64,000 nt of DNA from Verrucomicrobiota bacterium (GCA_003641745.1 QNAI01000003.1:1-64000), one strand, 5' to 3'; positions 18,551 through 28,272 are shown, counted from the first letter of the stretch. Program-made: numbers and translations. Notes: a model not told the origin generated them from the sequence alone.

Positions 18551-19126
18551 TCAGTCGCGACTGGTGATCGTGATACGGTCGTCCGCCGGTTGGTTCTGGT
18601 TCAGGTTCACGACCACATCTTCCGAGAGATCCGTCTCCTCCACGAATCCGGCCACATCGGCCGAAAAAGGCAGGCAGTGGTGTCCGCGATCGACGAGGAC
18701 CGCGAGTTCGACCCGGCCCGGGCGACCAATCGAAAACAATTCCTCGATCGCAGCCCGGATGGTGCGGCCGGTTGAAAGGACATCGTCGACCAGCAGTACG
18801 GTGGCATTATCGACATCCGCAGGGAGGTGAGTGGCTGCCGCCTGTTTTGGAATCGGATTCTGGCCGATATCATCGCGCTGGAAGGCGACGTTGACGACTC
18901 CGGTTTCAAGGGTGCGTCCCAGTGCCTGGTCCAGTAACTTCGTGAGCCTTCGGGCCAGTTCGACCCCGCCGTCCGCGATTCCAACCACGATCAGGGAATC
19001 GGTCTGGCCATGCCGTTCGGCCAGGGTTGCGACCATCGTGGTCAGGGCTTCTTTGATTTCGGGTGAATCGATTGTCTTGCGAACGGGCACGGATCGGATG
19101 TTTGGCTGTGGAAGGGATTCGCTCAA
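18551..19126 (-). CDS. pyrR: PyrR: pyrimidine attenuation regulator / uracil phosphoribosyltransferase
   Basis: A phosphoribosyltransferase that in many bacteria binds pyr mRNA leaders when UMP is high and also makes UMP from uracil and PRPP. The PRPP loop is VLLVDDVLSTGRT (110-122), and the PyrR-specific ELAVLVDRGHHCLPF follows. Length 191 is slightly above the usual 180. It starts 20 bp after the helicase stop, leaving no room for its own leader attenuator, and the gaps before pyrB (15 bp) and pyrC (22 bp) are also too short. Confidence 0.93.
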   Translation of the reverse strand: MSESLPQPNIRSVPVRKTIDSPEIKEALTTMVATLAERHGQTDSLIVVGIADGGVELARRLTKLLDQALGRTLETGVVNVAFQRDDIGQNPIPKQAAATHLPADVDNATVLLVDDVLSTGRTIRAAIEELFSIGRPGRVELAVLVDRGHHCLPFSADVAGFVEETDLSEDVVVNLNQNQPADDRITITSRD

Positions 19127-19146
19127 GGATTTTCAGATCGGAAGAT

Positions 19147-21534
19147 TCAAGGAAGATGGAGGTTGGCCTTTTCAGACTGTCTCTGAGAGTCGTTCTGAAG
19201 CCAGGATTTGAGTGTATCGTCATCGGTGATCCAGGATCCGTTTTGATATTCGGGTGCGAGTAGATCGTGGTAACTCGATTCCGAAAACCTGCGACAGTGA
19301 AGCAGCACGCGTGCCCGGTGGCCGGGGGCGCGAACGAGGCGTCCCAATGCCTGGTTGACCTTCTGGATTCCCGGGATCTGGAAGACCCGGCGAAACCCGG
19401 CCTCCCGCGTTTCCCGACCTCTCATACCGAGGCGTGCCTCCTGGATGGCATTGACTTCGGGAAGGGCCGGTCCGGCGATGAGCGCGGATCCTATCCGCCC
19501 TCCGAGCAGATCGATGCCCTCTGCGAATCCGCTGCCGAGGACGAGGAGAAGGATGTCGGAGAGGGCCAGTGACTCCTCGAGGAATTCGGTCTGTTCGGCG
19601 AGCGTCTGCCGTCCCCGTTGCATGGACACCCGGAGGAGAGGGTGATCCCTGGCCAGGGCACGATCGACTGACCGGGCATAGGCGTAAGAGGGGAAAAAGG
19701 CTGCGATCGGGCCGGTTGAGTGCTCACGCAGCGCGGCGATGGTTGCGGCTGTCGTGTCCAGGTGCTTCTCGCGCAATCGGAAACGGGTATCGACCCGAAG
19801 ATCGACGGCCACATCGAATGCACCCGCCCGCCAGGGAGTTTGCGCCAGGAGATGGAATGGCTTTGTGAGGCTGTCATGCAGGCCACAACGTTCGGCAAAA
19901 TCGTCGGTCGGGCTCAACGTTGCGGACAGGAACAGGACTTCCCGGAAACGCTCCACGGTCGATCCGATTGCGGGAGCGGCGTCAAGGCAGGTGGCGGTCA
20001 GTCGACCGTTTTCAGGGCACCAGAGCAACCGGGGCAGGGCGGCGCGTTCGTCTGCTTCATTCAGTGTAAGGCTGTTGAACAGGACGTCGCAGGGGTTGGG
20101 GCCAAGAGCGGAATAGTCCGGCGGGGTGCGGTTCAATTCGGATCTGACCGACCTGAGGAGGTCATGGATCTCGGCTTCCTGGAATGGGTCGAGCGAGTCT
20201 GCCGCCTTGAGGAGGGAGAGAAAGAGCGTCCATTCCCGCCAGGCGTGGCGCAGACCGACTGCCGCGGATTCCGATTCGAGCGCGCTGAGGGTGAATTGAG
20301 CCTGGGTGGCATCGACAAGCAACGAGTGGCTGTCGGCGACACGACTGGGCAGATTGTGTGCTTCGTCAATGATCAGGAGCGTCTGGCCAGGGTCGTAACC
20401 AGGCAGACTTTCCAGCACGGTTCGACTGGTGGGAGAGAAAACGTAGTTGTAGTCGCCGATCCACAGGTCGTTGATGGGCAGTGCGGCTCGGGTGATCTCA
20501 TAGGGGCAGATCCGTGCGTCCCTTCCGATGTCGCGAAGCTCTTCGATGCCCCGTGGAAAGAGACTTCCGGTCAATCTCAGCGCAAGTCCGCTCCGGGTCC
20601 AGCGTTCCTCCTGGCCATCGAGGAATGTGCAGGAATTCCTGAAACAGTGAAAGATGTCATTGGTGCAATGTTCCGCCTTATTGCGGATCTGCCAGCGCAT
20701 GGCGCCGGGCGGATCGCCGAGCATGGAATCGAGCTGGGCAATCACCTGAAGTTGTCCGGTTGATTTGCCCGTCAGGTAAACGACGCGGGTGACTGTTCCC
20801 TCCCGAAGTCGACCCAAGGCGTACTCGAGCACGCTACCCGTCTTCCCATACCCGGTCGGGGCTTCAAACAGAACCATCTTGGATCGGGATGCCGCCTCCT
20901 CCAAGTCTTGCCGGATGGTTTCCTGTCCCTCGCGAGGTCGATCGAAAGCGGGTCGGAAGCGAAGGGTTTTCAGTCGTTCGAGCCCGCTGCGCCGCTGTTC
21001 GACGAACTGCACCAGCCGGTTGAGTTGGCGATCGAATGCCCGCCGGTCTTCCTCGTCCAGCGCCACCGGCTGGGTCACTCCGGTTTCGATATCGATGAAT
21101 ACCATCTCACAGGTGACGGAGTCCCCGGCCCCGTCACTTCCTCCGCGCACCAGCCGATCATAGGCAGCCAGTTGACGAAAATGCGATGCATAGCCATCCC
21201 GCAGTTCTGATTCGGGAGCCGGCAGGACCGAGCGAATGGTCTTGATCTCGCGCAGCAGGTCCCCGCCGGATCGAGGGACTATCTGGTCGATTCTTCCGCT
21301 CAGATGGATCTGCCAGCTCTTCCATCGCACGATCCCTGTGGTCACACTCTCAAACTGCGCCCGCGGATCGGTTTTGAGGGTTCGTTCGCGCATTTCATCG
21401 TGCCAGGCCTGTCCCAATTGAGCCCGCCAGTGAGCGCCCCGTCCGGCATCGCCCCCGGTCGGACCAAAGGTGAGGGTTGCGAACTCGCCGACACTCAGGG
21501 AAACCTTCCGCCTGTTCAGATCGATCTGCATCAA
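19147..21534 (-). CDS. PD-(D/E)XK nuclease fused to XPD/DinG-type Fe-S helicase
   Basis: A 795-residue two-part DNA enzyme. The N-terminal ~200 residues fit a RecB/Cas4-like nuclease: GRID (Asp 83), REIKT (Glu 96, Lys 98) and QLAAY (Gln 121, Tyr 125). The helicase part has Walker A APTGYGKT (225-232), DEAH (390-393) and a late QALGRLVRAPGHR box. Between motifs I and II are Cys 290, 297, 302 and 343, the spacing expected for the 4Fe-4S cluster of XPD/DinG helicases. Its start overlaps the RecO-like gene stop by 4 bp, suggesting coupling and a shared repair role. It may be a bacterial 5'-3' repair helicase; function is inferred. Confidence 0.85.
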   Translation of the reverse strand: MMQIDLNRRKVSLSVGEFATLTFGPTGGDAGRGAHWRAQLGQAWHDEMRERTLKTDPRAQFESVTTGIVRWKSWQIHLSGRIDQIVPRSGGDLLREIKTIRSVLPAPESELRDGYASHFRQLAAYDRLVRGGSDGAGDSVTCEMVFIDIETGVTQPVALDEEDRRAFDRQLNRLVQFVEQRRSGLERLKTLRFRPAFDRPREGQETIRQDLEEAASRSKMVLFEAPTGYGKTGSVLEYALGRLREGTVTRVVYLTGKSTGQLQVIAQLDSMLGDPPGAMRWQIRNKAEHCTNDIFHCFRNSCTFLDGQEERWTRSGLALRLTGSLFPRGIEELRDIGRDARICPYEITRAALPINDLWIGDYNYVFSPTSRTVLESLPGYDPGQTLLIIDEAHNLPSRVADSHSLLVDATQAQFTLSALESESAAVGLRHAWREWTLFLSLLKAADSLDPFQEAEIHDLLRSVRSELNRTPPDYSALGPNPCDVLFNSLTLNEADERAALPRLLWCPENGRLTATCLDAAPAIGSTVERFREVLFLSATLSPTDDFAERCGLHDSLTKPFHLLAQTPWRAGAFDVAVDLRVDTRFRLREKHLDTTAATIAALREHSTGPIAAFFPSYAYARSVDRALARDHPLLRVSMQRGRQTLAEQTEFLEESLALSDILLLVLGSGFAEGIDLLGGRIGSALIAGPALPEVNAIQEARLGMRGRETREAGFRRVFQIPGIQKVNQALGRLVRAPGHRARVLLHCRRFSESSYHDLLAPEYQNGSWITDDDTLKSWLQNDSQRQSEKANLHLP

Positions 21535-22163
21535 TCGTTTTCCGGTCGGCTTTCGAGGCGAATATCGGTAAAATGGACCAGGTAGTGTTCAAGACTCCTC
21601 CGGATGGAAACCACCTGCTCCGGGTCGATCTCCTGGTCCTGGATCGGGAGGTTGACCAGGGAGACCGCTCGAACTCGTTCCTGCTCGGGCAACTGCGGCC
21701 ACCAGCCCTCCCTGACCGCGTAGCCTTCGTCGCGTGCGAAGACATAGAGGCACTTGAAGGCAACCACGTCTTCGCGGTCCCCGCGTTCCCAGGCCCGCAA
21801 TGCGTGTCCCAGCAGGGTGTACACGGATGCCCGGGAGTCTTCGTGCACCGGATTGGCCGAAAGGATTCGCGCAAAAATACAGGCTTCGCGGAGGACCGGG
21901 TATCGACGGCCAAGACCGGGATGCCGGGCGATCACCCTGACTTCACGAGCGAACCAGCTTCCCGAGGGTGTCCTGCGTTCCAGGGTGGCGGTTACGCGAT
22001 CGAATAAATCAACCGGTGACGAGGAAAGAGACCGGTGGGAGATTCGCTGGAGAAAGGCGACCACCCCGGACTCGGGTGAGAGCAGGGTGATTCGAACCCA
22101 TTTCTCCCCGGTTGGTTCCCGCAGCAGCACGTATCCATCGATCAGCAGAGTCGGTCCCGGCAT
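21531..22163 (-). CDS. RecO-like protein, putative DNA repair
   Basis: A 210-residue protein with a RecO-like outline: an N-terminal segment compatible with an OB fold (about 8-70, LLIDGYVLLREPTGEK and VRITLLSPESGVVAF), then a helical region. It has only two cysteines (in EACIF and FKCLY), so the RecO zinc finger is absent. Coupling to the nuclease-helicase by a 4-bp ATGA overlap supports a DNA role. Identity as RecO is a weak inference from general pattern; a lineage-specific helicase partner is the alternative. Confidence 0.5.
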   Translation of the reverse strand: MPGPTLLIDGYVLLREPTGEKWVRITLLSPESGVVAFLQRISHRSLSSSPVDLFDRVTATLERRTPSGSWFAREVRVIARHPGLGRRYPVLREACIFARILSANPVHEDSRASVYTLLGHALRAWERGDREDVVAFKCLYVFARDEGYAVREGWWPQLPEQERVRAVSLVNLPIQDQEIDPEQVVSIRRSLEHYLVHFTDIRLESRPEND

Positions 22164-22174
22164 CCGGTTGATCG

Positions 22175-22921
22175 TCAGGTTGATGGGGGCGTATCCGCAG
22201 TCAGCTCAGCGCCTCCCGGCGATCCGGGTGCCCGGTGGGGCGCCGGCCCGGTGGGGTTCGAGATGGGGGTGTCGACCTCTCGGCTGAGTTCGGGATTCCA
22301 CACCGGCACGAGTGCCCCACCCGAGATGATTACCTTCATGCCGTCGCCGACAGTCATATCGAGTTCCGTGATCTCGTTTTCCGGGAACATGACGAGGAAT
22401 CCGCTGGTTGGGTTGGGTGTTGTCGGCACAAAGATATTCCAGAGAATGTCGTCTGTTCTTCCCTGGATTTCGCCCTTGACCCGGTTGGTCAGAAAACCGA
22501 GCGCATAGACGCCGGCGCGCGGGAATTCGACCAATGCCACCTTGGTGAAGATGGCTCTGTTCTGGGTGCTGAAGGTATCGACGATTTGCTTGACCGTTCC
22601 ATAGACCGCATTGACGAAGGGAACCGTTCGCACGACCCGTTCCGCGATCCCGATGACATACCTTCCGAAAAAGTATCGCGAAAGGTAACCGAGTATCGCG
22701 ATCAGGATGAGGACAATCAGGGTCGCCAAGAAGTTCCAGAGAAGCACCAGATTTGCCTTTTCGAGCAATGGATCGGGAAGATAGAAGAAGAAATAGCTCC
22801 GGAAACGACCGCCGATATTCTCCACCAGCCAGGAGAAGACCAGCAGAGTGATGCTGATCGGGGCCAGGAGAATCACCCCGGCAAAAAAGGCGGTTCGAGC
22901 AGATTTGAAAAAACGATTCAT
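22175..22921 (-). CDS. DUF502 family membrane protein
   Basis: A 248-residue protein with two long hydrophobic segments (about 10-32 and 58-82) followed by a soluble domain with family segments PFVNAVYGTVKQI, VALVEFPRAGVYALGF and IFVPTTPNPTSGFL. DUF502 proteins are widespread but their role is unknown. The C-terminal ~40 residues are Pro/Gly rich and look disordered. It is the first gene of a minus-strand run leading through the RecO-like and helicase genes to pyrRBC; gaps along the run are at most 22 bp. Confidence 0.88.
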   Translation of the reverse strand: MNRFFKSARTAFFAGVILLAPISITLLVFSWLVENIGGRFRSYFFFYLPDPLLEKANLVLLWNFLATLIVLILIAILGYLSRYFFGRYVIGIAERVVRTVPFVNAVYGTVKQIVDTFSTQNRAIFTKVALVEFPRAGVYALGFLTNRVKGEIQGRTDDILWNIFVPTTPNPTSGFLVMFPENEITELDMTVGDGMKVIISGGALVPVWNPELSREVDTPISNPTGPAPHRAPGSPGGAELTADTPPST

Positions 22922-23032
22922 GGTGGGGGTCCGTCCCTCAAACCGTGACCGCGTTTCGGAGGCAATGAAAGGCGTTTCCCAGAAAAAGGGTTGCCGGGCG
23001 ATACCCGAGGTCTACGATCCGACCTTTTGTCG

Positions 23033-25525
23033 ATGCAGATCCACGGTCCAAAGCGGGTTTACACCCAGGGTTCCCTCGAATTCTGGTTCGATAGACTCGT
23101 CCATCCCTGGGACTCTTTTTTCCCGGTCGATCATCTGAAAAGCGGTCGAAATCTCTATCGCAACGGCGGGATTCGTGAAATTGAGCTGGGTCCGGATGAC
23201 GCGGTTGTGCACGTGAAACTGGACGGCAAGGAAGAGTATGCGGTCATCGAGTGGCGTGACAGGGGACCGACCGTACGCTCATCTTCTCCCGACAAGGTCC
23301 TGGCCAATTCCATCGCCGTGGCCGGACTGCACGAAATCGAGGAATTGGTCGCCGACGAGATCAAGATCATGCCTTTGGAAATCCAAGTGGAAGAGAAGGA
23401 TTCCGACATTCGGATGAACGGCGCCAGTCGACCGGAGAAGGTCGAACCCATCCGAACCATGATTCTTGTTCTGACGGTGACGGATGCCGGATTGGTCTGC
23501 GACCCCTATTGGGAAGACGGGCGCGGGCAACGTTGCAAGGCTCTGGGTTCAAACGGAAACAATGGGAACGGGCCCTCCCAGGCGGAAAGAGGCAAGGTGA
23601 TTTCGCTCACGGCACAGGCCCGGAAGGCACATTTCCATTTTGATGGAGACCTCAAAGCGTATGTTCTGGATGAGATTTCCGACATTCCACATTTCGTCGG
23701 GCATGTCCTTCCCGGCTGGAAGAAGCGCTTCAGGATCGAGGAGGGTGATAGCGTGGATCGCCTGAAGAACGGGGTGCGCCGGGTCGAAGTCGAAGCTCGC
23801 GCACGTCGAGGCTCATCGGATGCCGGACTGGATCTCGAGTGGGTGTTTCGCGTTGGTGAGCAACTGCTTTCCAGCGATCAGGTGTCCGCCCTGTCTCAGG
23901 TGTCCGGTGGCGCCATCCTCATCCCGGAGATCGGGATGGTCACGGTCGAACCGGCGAAACTGCAGAGCGTCGGCGACTGGAACCGGTCGCTCAAGGTTCT
24001 GGATCTCAAGAACCTTCCTCCTTATCTGCTCTTCTCACTTTTCGGCGATCAAAACCTCAAGGTAACCGTGACGCCCCAACTCGATGCCTGGCGGAAGCAA
24101 CTCGCCGCGGGTCCCGTTCGGCTGGATAATCTGCCCGAGTTCCTGAGACCCTACCAGCAACGGGGTGTCGAGTGGCTTGCCCATCTTTGCGAGCACGAAT
24201 GCCATGGACTCCTGGCGGACGAAATGGGACTGGGGAAGACGGTTCAAATGATCAGCCTGATTGCCTGCCGACCGGTGAAGGAAGCGCAGCATATTGTGGT
24301 CTGCCCGGCCAGTGTCGTTCCTGTCTGGCAGGACGAAATTCATAAGTTCTTTCCGAATATCCCGGTCCATATCCTGAATGCGGACAACGATTTTCTGCAG
24401 AACAGAAAATCGGGCTTGTGGATCGCCAGTTATGCCCAACTTCGCAACCACCGCGCCATGCTGGGCAGGAAGTCCTTTGGATACGCCATCTTGGATGAGG
24501 GACAGTTCATCAAGAATCCCGATGCCAAAGTGACCAATACCTGCTTTGAAATCCAGGCCCGTCACCGGATCGTTCTGACCGGGACCCCGCTCGAAAACAG
24601 GCAGCTCGATCTCTGGTCCCTTTTCCATTTTCTGCTGCCCGGTCTGTTGGGCACGCGTCAGCAATTCGAAGCCTCATTGGGCAGGGACCGTGAGTCGATG
24701 GTGGTGCGCCTGCGGGCTCAGTTGGCTCCTTTCATGTTGCGGCGAACCAAGGCCCAGGTGGCCAAGGAACTTCCCCCGAAGGTCGAGACGATACTCCTGA
24801 GTCCATTGACGGATCTGCAACGTCGGGAGTATGCCCGGGTCTGTTCCGAAGGACTCGCCCGACTGGGCGACGATATCGGGAAGGCCCTGAAGGAAAAATC
24901 GTTTGGTTTTCTCAGTCTCCTGACCCGACTCCGGCAGATCTGTTGCGATCCCGATCTGCTGCCCTGGCTGGATGCCGATCCGTCGGAAAGCGGGAAACTC
25001 AATATGTTGGTCGAGAAATTGGAGGAAGCGATCAGCGGCGGGCACAAGGTTGTTGTTTTCAGTCAGTTTGTCATGCTCCTGAACCGGGTGAGGGGGGTGC
25101 TTCAGGACCAGTTCGTCGGCCTCCCTCGTTTCGAGTTGACCGGATCGACCCTCGATCGCCAGAAACCGGTCCAGGAGTTTCAGGGTATGGACGGACCGGC
25201 TGTGATGCTGGTCAGTCTGAAGGCAGCCGGCACGGGGATCACCCTGCACGCGGCGGACTATGTTTTTCTCCTCGATCCCTGGTGGAACCCGGCGGTCGAA
25301 GAACAGGCGGTCGATCGGGTGCATCGGCTCGGGCAGACCCGAACCGTATTTGTTTATCGTATGGTGACCTCCGGAACAATTGAGGAACGCATCCAGATTC
25401 TGAAAGGGGAGAAGAAGCAGCTCTTCAGCCAGATTGTGGAATCAAAGGGTGGCCAGCTGAGGTTTCGGGAGCATTTCCGGACCCTGAACAGCCTTATTGA
25501 GCTTGAAGAGACGTCGGAAGACTGA
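23033..25525 (+). CDS. SNF2-family DNA/RNA helicase
   Basis: A double-stranded DNA translocase of the Snf2/RapA superfamily, about 830 residues from the ATG at 23033 (an upstream ATG at 22991 adds 14 unconvincing residues). The N-terminal ~375 residues form an accessory region I cannot assign. The motor has LRPYQQRGVEW, Walker A DEMGLGKT (396-403), a box II reading DEGQ (488-491) instead of the more common DEAQ/DEAH, TGTPLEN, and the C-terminal SLKAAGTGITLH and DRVHRLGQTR. Its role could be chromatin-like remodelling, RNA polymerase recycling or repair. Divergent from DUF502 across 111 bp. Confidence 0.88.
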   Translation: MQIHGPKRVYTQGSLEFWFDRLVHPWDSFFPVDHLKSGRNLYRNGGIREIELGPDDAVVHVKLDGKEEYAVIEWRDRGPTVRSSSPDKVLANSIAVAGLHEIEELVADEIKIMPLEIQVEEKDSDIRMNGASRPEKVEPIRTMILVLTVTDAGLVCDPYWEDGRGQRCKALGSNGNNGNGPSQAERGKVISLTAQARKAHFHFDGDLKAYVLDEISDIPHFVGHVLPGWKKRFRIEEGDSVDRLKNGVRRVEVEARARRGSSDAGLDLEWVFRVGEQLLSSDQVSALSQVSGGAILIPEIGMVTVEPAKLQSVGDWNRSLKVLDLKNLPPYLLFSLFGDQNLKVTVTPQLDAWRKQLAAGPVRLDNLPEFLRPYQQRGVEWLAHLCEHECHGLLADEMGLGKTVQMISLIACRPVKEAQHIVVCPASVVPVWQDEIHKFFPNIPVHILNADNDFLQNRKSGLWIASYAQLRNHRAMLGRKSFGYAILDEGQFIKNPDAKVTNTCFEIQARHRIVLTGTPLENRQLDLWSLFHFLLPGLLGTRQQFEASLGRDRESMVVRLRAQLAPFMLRRTKAQVAKELPPKVETILLSPLTDLQRREYARVCSEGLARLGDDIGKALKEKSFGFLSLLTRLRQICCDPDLLPWLDADPSESGKLNMLVEKLEEAISGGHKVVVFSQFVMLLNRVRGVLQDQFVGLPRFELTGSTLDRQKPVQEFQGMDGPAVMLVSLKAAGTGITLHAADYVFLLDPWWNPAVEEQAVDRVHRLGQTRTVFVYRMVTSGTIEERIQILKGEKKQLFSQIVESKGGQLRFREHFRTLNSLIELEETSED

Positions 25526-25685
25526 TCCCCGAAGGGGTAAAGGGCACTTTTGAGGGGTGGGTTGACAGTCGGCGTTGGTGGGGCAACTTCGGAGATGCTA
25601 CCGGGATTCACGGCTCGATGGCATGTCAGTTGCTCCTGGGTGAGCGACATTTCACCACAATACCCGTCCGTGACCCGCCCTCCCA

Positions 25686-28121
25686 ATGAAGAAGCCCTCC
25701 CGTAAGGTTATCGTCTTGTTTTGCCTCACCGCCCTGATCCCGGCCCGGGTCTGGAGTCAGAGAGTCGCCGGGGATTCATCCCGGGAAGTTGCCAATGAAG
25801 AGGTCGTAACCCTTGAGGAGTTCAATGTGAACGATATTCCCATCGAAGAGAATATCCTCCCGACTGCCCGACCATTCAGCTCAGTCTATGGCAGCGATCG
25901 GAATATCATCGATACACCGAGAAATGTGACCATCATATCCCGCGCTCAGCTCGACGCCATCAGCATCAAGGATGTGCGTGATTTCTCGAAACTGACCTCG
26001 TCCAGTTACACCCGAAGCAATTTCGGGGCTCCGGCCAATCCAGACCTCCGCACCCAGATTGCCGACACCTTTGTCAATGGAATGCGGCGTGGCCTGACCA
26101 GCAATGGGAACGGACTGCCGGTGAATTTCAACGCGATCGAGTCTGTCAACATCGTCAAGGGTCCGGCCTCGGTTGTCCACGGGGCCTCCATGTATGTTGG
26201 CGGGTATGCGGATCTGGTGACCAAGAGACCGTATTTCGACCGGGCTCGCGGTCAGGTTACGGCTACCGTCGGCCAGTACAGCCAGTTGCGGTGGAATCTC
26301 GATTACGGAGCTCCGGTCGGCGAGAACACGGCCTACCGCTTCAGCTACACCGGCGAGAATTCCGGCAGTTACTACGATGATGGGAAAAAGAATGTTCAGG
26401 CGCTCTACGGCGCCATGACCTTCAACTTCTCGGAAAAATATTCCCTCTTCCTCAATGGTGAGATTTTCTGGGCCAATTACACCGAGAATTTCGGGATCAA
26501 TCGCCCGACCCAGGATTTGATCGATAACGGGATGTATATCCCCGGAGTGAACAATAATCCTGCCCCGGACGAAAATGGTGGATACGTGGATGAAAACGGC
26601 GACCCGATCGATTTCGGCAATATCGGTGTTCCGGCCGGAGACCCGGCGCCTCGTTCCAACGCCCAGAATTCTGCATGGGTGGTGACCGGTTTTCCCGTGG
26701 TCAACCGGATGGATTTCGGTACGCCGGTTGCGCTCGATCGGTCGGTTCGTCTCCTGCGCCCGGGCGATGATGCCACCGGTCACAATATCTCTCTGCAGGC
26801 CATCCAGACCTACAAGATGGAGCAGGACAAACACATCGTTAACAACACCTACTTCAACTACATCGAGCGCGACACTCTGAGCTCCTATCTCTATTCGGAG
26901 ATCATCGACCCGAGTTGGGGGATCGAGAATCGGACGGAGTACCGCTATTACGGCGACCGCCACCAGATCACAACCGGAGTGTCGCTCTACTACCAGAGGG
27001 TCAAGGCCTACAATGACTTCTTCCAGGAACCGGCCAATGTATGGGACCTCACCCTGGATCCCGGCGTTATACTGATGCAGAGCTCGGTCAACTATCCCAA
27101 CGGATCGGCGCCGGTTCCCGGTTGGGAAGGACGCGTTGCCACCCCCGGTGTTTTCAATGGAGATACGACGGATTCGACCGCTTTCCAGGTGGGACCGTTC
27201 TACCAACACGACTGGAAGATATCGGAGCAGTTCTCTTTTCTCTTTGGTGGGCGGGTCGATTTTCTCAACCTCGATGTCAAGGATCCGCTCAAGCCCTCCT
27301 TCATCGCGAGCGCCGACGACACTGCTTCTGTATCGCTGCTCAACTACAATGCCAGCCTCCTTTACAAACCGCAACCGGGCCTTTCGTTCTACGCCACCTA
27401 TAATTACAGCGAGAATCCGGGTGGGGCCGTTTCCAATGGCGGTGGTTTCGGACAGCTTGAGGACGGCGACGGAGATGGGGTCTACACCATAACCGAGAGT
27501 CGCCTGCAGCAGGAGAGCACCTTGGTGGAAGTTGGTTTCAAGACCAGTCTCCTGGAGGAGAAACTTTTCGTCGGTGGTGCGATCTACCATCAGATCCGGA
27601 CCAACCTGAATATCGACGGCAGCATCTCGGAATTCGAGGCGACGGGATTCGAGGTCGAGGGTAATTACCAGCCGACCCGGAATTTCTTTCTGACCCTCGC
27701 CTATTCCTACACCGATTCGGTAACGAACGAACCGGTCTTTGATGTGAACAATACTTCCCCTCTGCTACCCGGACAGACACCCTTCTATTTTCTCGAAGGC
27801 GAGCAGCCGCGGCAGGGGGTCCCAGATCACCTGTTCAGTGGAGTTACGACCTATAAGTTCACCCGGGAATTCGGCGTTTCGGTCGGGGCGGTAATCACAT
27901 CTTCGATCAATAACAATGTGGCCGGCACCCTGGTGATCCCGACGCAGTTCAATCTCGATACGACCGTCTTTTATGAAACCGAGTCGTGGGGTGCCCGTCT
28001 CGCCCTGCTCAATACAACCAATCAGAAAAACTGGTCCCCGCCCAATCAGGTGTATGGTGGCGAATCAATTGTCGCCGAATTGCCCTTCCGGGCCGAGCTG
28101 ACGGTAATGTACCGATTCTGA
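25686..28121 (+). CDS. TonB-dependent outer-membrane receptor
   Basis: An 811-residue receptor with a signal peptide (KVIVLFCLTALIPARVWSQ), a TonB-box-like region near EEVVTLEEFNV (about 39-49), a plug domain (about 55-185, with VNIVKGPASVVHGAS) and a 22-strand-type barrel to the terminal aromatic TVMYRF. The plug and barrel resemble siderophore receptors of the FecA/FhuA group, but the ligand cannot be read from sequence. No siderophore or regulator genes are adjacent. A 569-codon antisense frame on the opposite strand is a codon-bias artefact. The gene is followed directly by a repeat cluster. Confidence 0.9.
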   Translation: MKKPSRKVIVLFCLTALIPARVWSQRVAGDSSREVANEEVVTLEEFNVNDIPIEENILPTARPFSSVYGSDRNIIDTPRNVTIISRAQLDAISIKDVRDFSKLTSSSYTRSNFGAPANPDLRTQIADTFVNGMRRGLTSNGNGLPVNFNAIESVNIVKGPASVVHGASMYVGGYADLVTKRPYFDRARGQVTATVGQYSQLRWNLDYGAPVGENTAYRFSYTGENSGSYYDDGKKNVQALYGAMTFNFSEKYSLFLNGEIFWANYTENFGINRPTQDLIDNGMYIPGVNNNPAPDENGGYVDENGDPIDFGNIGVPAGDPAPRSNAQNSAWVVTGFPVVNRMDFGTPVALDRSVRLLRPGDDATGHNISLQAIQTYKMEQDKHIVNNTYFNYIERDTLSSYLYSEIIDPSWGIENRTEYRYYGDRHQITTGVSLYYQRVKAYNDFFQEPANVWDLTLDPGVILMQSSVNYPNGSAPVPGWEGRVATPGVFNGDTTDSTAFQVGPFYQHDWKISEQFSFLFGGRVDFLNLDVKDPLKPSFIASADDTASVSLLNYNASLLYKPQPGLSFYATYNYSENPGGAVSNGGGFGQLEDGDGDGVYTITESRLQQESTLVEVGFKTSLLEEKLFVGGAIYHQIRTNLNIDGSISEFEATGFEVEGNYQPTRNFFLTLAYSYTDSVTNEPVFDVNNTSPLLPGQTPFYFLEGEQPRQGVPDHLFSGVTTYKFTREFGVSVGAVITSSINNNVAGTLVIPTQFNLDTTVFYETESWGARLALLNTTNQKNWSPPNQVYGGESIVAELPFRAELTVMYRF

Positions 28122-28122
28122 T

Positions 28123-28158
28123 CGGGGGGTCCGGGGGGTCCGGGGGGTCCGGGGGGTC
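28123..28158. repeat. Tandem 9-bp repeat, four units of CGGGGGGTC
   Basis: Four exact head-to-tail copies start two bases after the TonB receptor stop. The unit is the left edge of the adjacent palindromic element, which begins CGAACGGGGGGTCATT at all three sites, so this looks like slippage expansion of that edge. Confidence 0.85.
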
Positions 28159-28165
28159 CGAACGG

Positions 28166-28218
28166 GGGGTCATTGCTCAATATCATGCATGCCAATGCGT
28201 GATATGTGCTTTGACCCC
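28166..28218 (+). repeat. Palindromic element 1a (GGGGTCA...TGACCCC)
   Basis: 53 bp with inverted ends GGGGTCA and TGACCCC, loop TGCATGCCAATGCG and inner stem ATATCA/TGATAT. Closest relative is 2a at 43772-43823. Followed by TTCAAACGG, a flank also seen elsewhere in the family. Confidence 0.85.
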
Positions 28219-28272
28219 TTCAAACGGTTCCTTCAAACGGTTCCGCAAACGGTCCGAACGACGCCAACCGAA

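Noticed and set aside
25881-27590. 569-codon open frame antisense to the TonB receptor
   Set aside because: It lies wholly inside a convincing receptor gene; its product is low in membrane or domain features and rich in Ile/Val/Arg/Glu, as expected from the complement of a GC-biased coding strand.
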